The position numbers and the translations under genes were made by a program. A stretch of 12,555 nucleotides of DNA from assembly GCA_037382065.1 (NCBI GenBank), contig JARRQF010000321.1, positions 1 through 12,555 of the forward strand, read 5' to 3'. Below the pieces are notes generated by a model that saw only the letters and a list, made by a program, of their open reading frames with translations, ran no database searches and was not told the origin of the DNA. The DNA is from Thiodiazotropha sp037382065 (lineage in GTDB: Bacteria > Pseudomonadota > Gammaproteobacteria > Chromatiales > Chromatiaceae). This document shows, piece by piece, positions 8,255 through 12,555 of the stretch. Within the stretch, counting starts at the first letter, position 1. The number at the start of each line of letters is the position of its first letter.

Positions 8255-9585
8255 TCGACATGGAATCGCGAAAAATAGAACTCCAACAACGGGTCGAAGA
8301 TCTTCTGAATGAGGCGAAACGACAGGGAGCCAGTGCTGCCGAAGCGGCGGTGAGTAGTGACTCAGGTCTCTCCATTAGTGTACGTCTTGGCGAGACAGAG
8401 ACCATTGAACATACCCGGGACAATGGCCTGGGCGTGACCGTCTATTTTGGTAAACGTAAGGGGTCCGCCAGTACCTCTGACCTCTCTGCGCAGGCCATTA
8501 AGGAGACCATTGAAGCGGCCTGTAATTTTGCTCGTTATACCTCGGAAGATCCCTGTTCTGGTTTGGCGGATAAAGAGTTAATGGCCACGCAGCAGCCTGA
8601 CCTGGATCTCTACCACCCCTGGGATCAAAGTGTTGAACAGTCTATAGATCAGGCAATTCGCTGCGAGAGCGCGGCACGCGAGGCAGATAGCCGCATCATT
8701 AATTCAGAAGGGGCAACACTTAACTCCCACAATGGGTTACAGGTGTACGGCAACACCCACGGCTTTATTGGTGGCTATCCCACTTCGCGTCACAGTCTGA
8801 GTTGTGCTGTGGTTGCGAAACAAGATGGCAGTATGCAGCGAGATTACTGGTATACCCTATCGCGTCAGGGTGATCAGCTTCAGCCCGCTGAAGAAGTGGG
8901 ACAGATGGCGGCCCAGAGAACCGTAGCGCGTCTTAATGCTCGTCAGATACCTACCCAGCAAGCGCCTATCTTATTTCAGGCGAATGTGGCGGTTGGCTTA
9001 CTACGCAGCTTTATCGGTGCCATCCGGGGTTCAGCTCTCTACCGTAAGGCGAGTTTCTTGCTTGACCATCTGGGGAAGCCCATATTTCCCGAATTCATTA
9101 CGATTCATGAAGAGCCCCATTTGCCCAAAGGGTTGGCGAGTGCCGCCTATGACAATGAAGGTGTGGCAACAAGCAATCGCACCTTTATTCAGAATGGGGT
9201 GTTGGAAAGTTATGTACTCGATAGCTATGCCGCACGTAAGTTGAACATGCAGACCACTGGTAACGCAGGGGGCGTGCGAAATCTTCGCATCAATAGTGGC
9301 ACCCTGGATTGGGATGGATTACTAAAAACCATGGGGCGTGGTTTGGTCGTGACCGAATTAATGGGGCAGGGCGTGAACATGGTGACTGGCGACTACTCCC
9401 GAGGCGCTGCCGGTTTTTGGGTAGAGAATGGTGAAATACAGTACCCTGTTGAGGAGATTACCATTGCTGGTAATCTGCGTGATGTCTTTCTGGGTTTACA
9501 AGAGATCGGAACGGATATTGAGGCACGCTCCAGTGTGCAGACGGGTTCTTGGTTGATTGATAAGATGATGATCGCAGGTGATTGA
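8251..9585 (+). CDS. pmbA: PmbA/TldE, partner subunit of the TldD protease
   Basis: PmbA (TldE) is the U62-family partner of TldD. It lacks the metal-binding histidine motif itself and completes the heterodimer. The 444 residues cover the family length (E. coli 450). Typical blocks are GVTVYFGKRKGSAS (62-75), RYTSEDPCSGLADKEL (95-110), SRHSLSCAV (179-187), YRKASFLLDHLGK (264-276), KGLASAAYDNEGV (293-305) and GDYSRGAAGFWVENGEIQYP (380-399). No frameshift or gap is apparent. The ATG at 8251 overlaps the tldD TGA as ATGA, a sign of translational coupling; with tldD broken, upstream ribosomes would stop at 8072, so coupling may be weakened. A second ATG three codons on (8260) is possible. The family often has darP/yjgA between tldD and pmbA; here it is missing. 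The truncated repeat begins two bases after the stop. Confidence 0.95.
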   Translation: MIDMESRKIELQQRVEDLLNEAKRQGASAAEAAVSSDSGLSISVRLGETETIEHTRDNGLGVTVYFGKRKGSASTSDLSAQAIKETIEAACNFARYTSEDPCSGLADKELMATQQPDLDLYHPWDQSVEQSIDQAIRCESAAREADSRIINSEGATLNSHNGLQVYGNTHGFIGGYPTSRHSLSCAVVAKQDGSMQRDYWYTLSRQGDQLQPAEEVGQMAAQRTVARLNARQIPTQQAPILFQANVAVGLLRSFIGAIRGSALYRKASFLLDHLGKPIFPEFITIHEEPHLPKGLASAAYDNEGVATSNRTFIQNGVLESYVLDSYAARKLNMQTTGNAGGVRNLRINSGTLDWDGLLKTMGRGLVVTELMGQGVNMVTGDYSRGAAGFWVENGEIQYPVEEITIAGNLRDVFLGLQEIGTDIEARSSVQTGSWLIDKMMIAGD

Positions 9586-9586
9586 T

Positions 9587-9695
9587 CCTAAAAAGATCAG
9601 TTGGACAGCGTGAAGCGTGCGCTTGTGGTGGTGCAAGGCAAGGGTCGCTCCTGCACATCCATGTGCCCGCGACACTTGTGCATCCATGCACGGCG
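9587..9695 (+). repeat. Truncated second copy of the MITE-like element
   Basis: Bases 9587-9663 match 5604-5680 at 73 of 77 positions, starting with the terminal repeat CCTAAAAAGATCAGTTGG. The copy then has an extra 25 bases (9664-9688) bounded by the octamer CATCCATG, at 9656-9663 and 9681-9688. It rejoins the other copy for CACGGCG and then loses similarity. The right half, including the opposite terminal repeat, is missing. It also contains the perfect hairpin GTGCA-TCCA-TGCAC around 9678-9691. It lies between the convergent pmbA and DUF799 genes. Read on the reverse strand it ends in CTTTTT, so it may help terminate the lipoprotein operon. Confidence 0.75.
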
Positions 9696-9707
9696 TGGAG
9701 TAGTCAC

Positions 9708-10379
9708 TTACTGTTGCTCGTAGTAAGGTGATCGCGGGCCATAGAGCAGGCCATTCGGCCGCCCGGCACTCAGTAGTCGCCGAGTTGCCATGCCGGCAAC
9801 CGTATGTCCCTCGTCGGTGACGGAAGCTATAACCTGATTAGCAATGGCCTTAACCAGTAGCCCGACAAGGCCGTCACCAGAGTTCCCACCTTCATCGCTA
9901 GAAGCGTAGGCGCTACCCTCCCACAGTAGTTGGCCTGTCCTTAAATCAATAAGTTTGGCATCAGCTGCTACCGTTGTTGAGCTGGAGATGACAACATAGG
10001 TGGTGCCATATTTCTTGATTTTGATGTACAACCCGGCATCGGCACCGAAGATCTCCAATAACTTTGCTGGTGCAACAGCCTGAATGTCTCCCGGCGAAGT
10101 GAGTCCATTCTCGCGGAAAGTGTCCACGACAAGGGTCACTGGAAACACGTAATAACCAGATTCAGCCAGCGGAAGTGTTGCATGGGCAAGCACGCTGTTA
10201 GGTGCATTTACTTCTAGTGAATCGTTGATGGGTGGCAGTACCAGGATGGATTTAGGTTTGCTCTGGCGAAAAGCGGTGTAATCATAGGGTTGTGTTGTAG
10301 CACAGCCCGTTAGTATAGCGCCGATGAGAAGGGCAGTGATGCCCCGGCTAAGTTTTCTACCCACGATTGTGATCCTCAT
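9708..10379 (-). CDS. DUF799/GNA1162-family lipoprotein
   Basis: The 223-residue product has a signal sequence (RKLSRGITALLIGAILTGC) with lipobox L23-T24-G25-C26, so the mature protein should be lipidated at C26. The +2 residue is Ala, which favours the outer membrane. The mature part opens with the family signature YDYTAFRQSKPKSILVLPPINDS, followed by APNSVLAHATLPLAESGYYVFPV and LLEIFGADAGLYI. These are typical of DUF799, the family of Neisseria GNA1162, thought to have a TolB-like fold. Its biochemical role is unknown to me. The start ATG overlaps the stop of the DUF4810 gene by 4 bases (ATGA), so the two are translationally coupled. It is the last gene of a three-gene operon with a CsgG-like lipoprotein, a trio seen in many proteobacteria. 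Family assignment is confident, function is not. Confidence 0.88.
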   Translation of the reverse strand: MRITIVGRKLSRGITALLIGAILTGCATTQPYDYTAFRQSKPKSILVLPPINDSLEVNAPNSVLAHATLPLAESGYYVFPVTLVVDTFRENGLTSPGDIQAVAPAKLLEIFGADAGLYIKIKKYGTTYVVISSSTTVAADAKLIDLRTGQLLWEGSAYASSDEGGNSGDGLVGLLVKAIANQVIASVTDEGHTVAGMATRRLLSAGRPNGLLYGPRSPYYEQQ

Positions 10380-10741
10380 TGCTTATTAAACCGGTGTGTC
10401 AGGAAGTCCATAAATGACGAGGATTCAGGGAACATTCTTTTCTCAGTTTCTAGTTCTTGAATCACCTGATCCTCCTTGCCAATCTCCGCATAGAGCAGGG
10501 CTAGATGAGCATGGAATCCTGGTGGTAGTGCCGTGTTTTCCGAGCGTGCTTTCTGGATATCCTTTTCAAGTGCGGTTATCTGCTCTTCAGGCCCCGCTTC
10601 ACCCTTAAAGTGTTTGTATACTTGCGTCTGGTAGCTGTCCCAATGGTAAAGGGGCTTCGGTGCTGATGCGCAGCCAGTCAGCACGAGCGCATAAACCGCC
10701 AGGATAGCAGTGTGTTGGACAAGCGTCTCTATTCGCTTCAC
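10376..10741 (-). CDS. DUF4810 family lipoprotein
   Basis: I choose the GTG at 10741 over the ATG at 10765: GGGGAG lies exactly six bases before it, and the signal peptide then begins with a normal MKRIETLVQHT instead of a Cys- and Glu-containing extension. The product has 121 residues with lipobox L21-T22-G23-C24, and Ala at +2 favours the outer membrane. The mature part starts SAPKPLYHWDSYQTQVYKHFKG, characteristic of DUF4810. It is mostly helical, with a TPR-like piece (GFHAHLALLYAEIGKEDQVIQELETEKRMFPES). The family's role is not established; I infer a partner or assembly factor for the CsgG-like and DUF799 lipoproteins on either side. It begins 20 bases after the CsgG stop and overlaps the next gene by 4 bases. 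Confidence 0.86.
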   Translation of the reverse strand: MKRIETLVQHTAILAVYALVLTGCASAPKPLYHWDSYQTQVYKHFKGEAGPEEQITALEKDIQKARSENTALPPGFHAHLALLYAEIGKEDQVIQELETEKRMFPESSSFMDFLTHRFNKQ

Positions 10742-10747
10742 GATAAT

Positions 10748-10753
10748 CTCCCC
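10748..10753 (-). promoter_or_regulatory. Shine-Dalgarno that fixes the DUF4810 start
   Basis: GGGGAG on the reverse strand is followed by six bases (ATTATC) and GTG at 10741. It lies between the CsgG stop (10764-10762) and the GTG. The alternative ATG at 10765 overlaps that stop and has no comparable site. Confidence 0.6.
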
Positions 10754-10761
10754 ACAAACCA

Positions 10762-11433
10762 TCATTTGGTTGGCTGCCAGGCACCAGAGTCTATACCGGC
10801 AGCCAAGTTATTCACCGCTTCACGGATCGCCAGATCTAGTACCTTTCCATTGAGTGTCGAGTCATAACTTGCCGTACCGCCGAAACCGACCACTTCACGA
10901 TTCGAGAGGCTGTACTCGCCAGCTCCTTGCGCTGAAAACACAACCGCTGAAGTCTGGACGTTGACAATATTCAGGTTGACCTTTGCGTAGGCGACCTGCG
11001 ATTTACCGCGACCGAGTATGCCAAACAGCTGATGGTCTCCCACCTCTTTGCGACCAAATTCGGTGACATCGCCAGTCACCACGAAGTCGGCCCCCGTAAT
11101 CTGCTGGGTTGTTTTCTTAAAGCCTGCTTCCTGACTGGTTTCCTGCAAGTTATCGCGGTCAAGTACTATGAAGCGCCCAGTCTGCTGTAGGTGAGTGATT
11201 AAGATGGTTTTGGCCTGACCACCAAGGCGATCCACGCCATCGCTGAATAGGCCGCGCATGTAGCTCGAGCGATTATCGAATTTGCCTACCGAGATGGGGC
11301 TGCGAGTACCCTGGTAGGGCACACTGGCAGTGGTTACCTTTGCCACTTCGAGCGAACGTGATTGTTCTGTCGCGCAACCAGATAGCAGGGTCAGTGAAAA
11401 GACGATTAAAAGTGAGATCAATTGGATTTTCAT
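10762..11433 (-). CDS. CsgG/HfaB-family outer-membrane lipoprotein
   Basis: The ATG at 11433 is preferred over the TTG one codon upstream. The 223-residue protein has a signal peptide ending in lipobox L17-S18-G19-C20, with Ala at +2 (outer-membrane sorting). The mature part contains SPISVGKFDNRSSYMRG, LITHLQQTGRFIVLDRDNL, TGADFVVTGDVTEFG and VAYAKVNLNIVNVQTSAVV. These are CsgG-type signatures (CsgG is the nonameric secretion channel for curli). It is shorter than curli CsgG (277 aa), no csgA/B/E/F gene lies nearby, and this shorter class always travels with DUF4810 and DUF799 lipoproteins in the cases I know. A curli function is therefore unlikely; an envelope lipoprotein complex is the safer reading. 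It is first in its operon, with 156 bases of upstream space. I see no convincing promoter and only a weak ribosome site. Confidence 0.86.
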   Translation of the reverse strand: MKIQLISLLIVFSLTLLSGCATEQSRSLEVAKVTTASVPYQGTRSPISVGKFDNRSSYMRGLFSDGVDRLGGQAKTILITHLQQTGRFIVLDRDNLQETSQEAGFKKTTQQITGADFVVTGDVTEFGRKEVGDHQLFGILGRGKSQVAYAKVNLNIVNVQTSAVVFSAQGAGEYSLSNREVVGFGGTASYDSTLNGKVLDLAIREAVNNLAAGIDSGAWQPTK

Positions 11434-11496
11434 CAATAAAATACCGTTTTGTGGATATAAAAAACTAAGAGCAGCACGACTTTTAAGGAGTTATCA

Positions 11497-11613
11497 ATGC
11501 TACCAAAGCGCTGGAATTCTAGCGCAATTTATTTTATTCAGCCCGTCCTAAGCCAATATTCCTGGAGCAGTTTCGCTATTTCAGGTCTATTAAAATGGAA
11601 TATCATCAAATAA
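11497..11613 (+). CDS. Possible small protein (38 aa), antisense-overlapping
   Basis: AAGGAG (11485-11490) stands exactly six bases before an ATG at 11497, the best-formed Shine-Dalgarno in this gap. The frame runs 38 codons (MLPKRWNSSAIYFIQPV...) to a TAA at 11611-11613. It overlaps the 3' end of the reverse-strand J-domain gene by 24 bases. A TATAAA at about 11455-11460 could be a -10, but no good -35 is present. I recognise no family. The protein has a moderately hydrophobic middle without a clear membrane segment. It may be chance. Confidence 0.22.
   Translation: MLPKRWNSSAIYFIQPVLSQYSWSSFAISGLLKWNIIK
11508..11525. terminator. Near-perfect 18-bp palindrome, possible weak terminator
   Basis: GCGCT-GGAATTCT-AGCGC is palindromic except for one pair (G/T). 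It lies between the end of the J-domain gene and the start of the CsgG-like gene. On the forward strand it is followed by AATTTATTTTATT, on the reverse strand only by TTTGG. It could be a weak terminator or a dimer-binding site; neither is secure. Confidence 0.3.
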
Positions 11614-12525
11614 CCAATCAACGAATTCGTGGTGTTGGCTACGTCTCTCTTGCAGGACATCTTTGAGAATAGCTAGGTTTTTTAGTGATTTGACTAGCTC
11701 TTTATTCTGTTTTGTTTCTTGCTCTAAGTTCTGTTTCCATAGCTCTATGGCCTCTTGGCGCTTCTTTTTATTACTATGGTAAAGCAGTTCGTACGCAAGG
11801 TGTCTTTCCGGATTGGAGAGAGCATAGGCGTGTTGTTCGAACTCTAGATCATTTAGTTGGTCCTCAAGCATTTCGCAGATAGCGGCCATCTCCTTTTCTG
11901 CGAGTTGGATCTCCCGCCCATTGAAGGTTTCACTGAAAATCTTGATCATGGTCAAGAGATCGTTCTCTTTACGTGCCGTCAGTAATTCGCTTAACTGTTT
12001 TTGCTTGTGGTGGCGTTTTTCGTTATCTGGTTCACGGTCGGGATGCAGGGTTTGCGCGGTGCGCCGAAATAGTGTTTTAACCCAGGCGCTATCCATGACC
12101 TGCGTGCTTGGGACGGAGTCGCCGAAGATGTCACTATTGTAAGTTTCATCATAAGTTTCGTCGTGATGATCGCTTGGTTCAGCTGAAAACTCATCGTATT
12201 CGAAAATATCATCCTGATCGTCCTTATCATCTTCAAATATTTCACGGATCTGTTTCTGAAACTCTTCTACGCTTAACCCCACTACATGTGCAATAGACTC
12301 CTCGTATTTCTGGTGCAATCGCTTGGCTGTTTCTGGCGCCATTAGGGCGATGCGCTGCATAACCAGCTCTTCTGTCCAGTCACGAAGTTCATTTCGGTGC
12401 CATTCGGAGAGGCTCTTTCGGCTGGCAAATTCGATTAGTTTTGTTGCCAACGCAATCAGAGTGTCAAGCTGTTTTTGGTCCGTCTCTCGGGTGTGCTGAC
12501 GAAAGGTATTTGTTAACTCGTCCAT
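11590..12525 (-). CDS. J-domain-like protein with a central HPD motif (5' end possibly outside window)
   Basis: The 311-residue frame has a helical N-terminal part (about 1-95), a very acidic linker (about 98-135, with DDKDDQDD and repeated DETY), then a J-domain-like segment. In that segment WVKTLFRRTAQTLHPDREP (148-166) gives helix II and the HPD loop at 161-163, and QLSELLTARKENDLLTMIKIF (177-197) resembles helix III. After it come charged helices likely to form coiled coil (about 205-300) and the ending FVDWLFDDIPF. J-domains stimulate the ATPase of DnaK (Hsp70) through HPD. That step is known for the family; the client here is unknown. No Gly/Phe region or zinc fingers are present, so it is not DnaJ itself. 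The ATG at 12525 lacks a good ribosome site and the same frame stays open (KRLNQRFQIE) to the window edge, so the true start may be further upstream. Confidence 0.75.
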   Translation of the reverse strand: MDELTNTFRQHTRETDQKQLDTLIALATKLIEFASRKSLSEWHRNELRDWTEELVMQRIALMAPETAKRLHQKYEESIAHVVGLSVEEFQKQIREIFEDDKDDQDDIFEYDEFSAEPSDHHDETYDETYNSDIFGDSVPSTQVMDSAWVKTLFRRTAQTLHPDREPDNEKRHHKQKQLSELLTARKENDLLTMIKIFSETFNGREIQLAEKEMAAICEMLEDQLNDLEFEQHAYALSNPERHLAYELLYHSNKKKRQEAIELWKQNLEQETKQNKELVKSLKNLAILKDVLQERRSQHHEFVDWLFDDIPF

Positions 12526-12555
12526 TTCAATCTGGAATCGTTGATTAAGCCGTTT

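Noticed and set aside
1..12555. CRISPR array, tRNA, rRNA or restriction/defence genes
   Set aside because: I saw no regularly spaced short repeats, no cloverleaf with a T-loop signature, and no coding sequence resembling nucleases, methylases, toxins or integrases.

Overview
The window looks like chromosomal core DNA of a gammaproteobacterium. Its left and central part keeps the arrangement rng - yhdP - nitrilase-like amidase - tldD - pmbA, which is familiar from Pseudomonas and other gammaproteobacteria, where maf and mreBCD usually lie just upstream of rng. A finer placement, for example among sulfur-oxidising or host-associated lineages, cannot be read safely from this window. A 36-base run of N (5856-5891) shows that it comes from a draft scaffold.

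Layout of the forward-strand part. Positions 1-370 hold no firm gene: a possible C-terminal tail of an unrecognised ORF (3-104), then a diverged copy of a repeat element (114-353). RNase G (rng, 371-1810) follows; it is full length apart from a five-residue gap beside the active site. YhdP (1855-5591) is broken near its C-terminus by a deletion plus frameshift. A 252-bp element with terminal inverted repeats (5604-5855) and the N gap separate yhdP from a carbon-nitrogen hydrolase (6003-6824). Next come tldD (6891-8254, broken by the same kind of deletion plus frameshift) and an apparently intact pmbA/tldE (8251-9585). The darP/yjgA gene often found between tldD and pmbA is absent.

Layout of the reverse-strand part. 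A truncated copy of the same element (9587-9695) fills the gap between pmbA and a convergent lipoprotein operon, read right to left: a CsgG-family lipoprotein (11433-10762), a DUF4810 lipoprotein (10741-10376) and a DUF799/GNA1162-family lipoprotein (10379-9708). All three carry lipoboxes. At the right edge is a reverse-strand protein with a central J-domain-like HPD motif (12525-11590); its frame stays open to the window edge.

How the genes fit together. RNase G processes rRNA and mRNA ends. YhdP is an AsmA-like inner-membrane protein linked to phospholipid transport to the outer membrane. TldD and PmbA (TldE) form a metalloprotease heterodimer. The lipoprotein trio probably acts at the outer membrane.

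The main points of interest are (1) a family of about 240-250 bp inverted-repeat elements with three copies, all next to gene ends, one of them strongly diverged and reversed, and (2) three independent deletions in conserved genes (rng -15 nt, yhdP about -139 nt, tldD about -79 nt). These suggest either gene decay or an assembly with collapsed sequence. I found no CRISPR array, tRNA, rRNA or integrase, and no complete novel multigene system.
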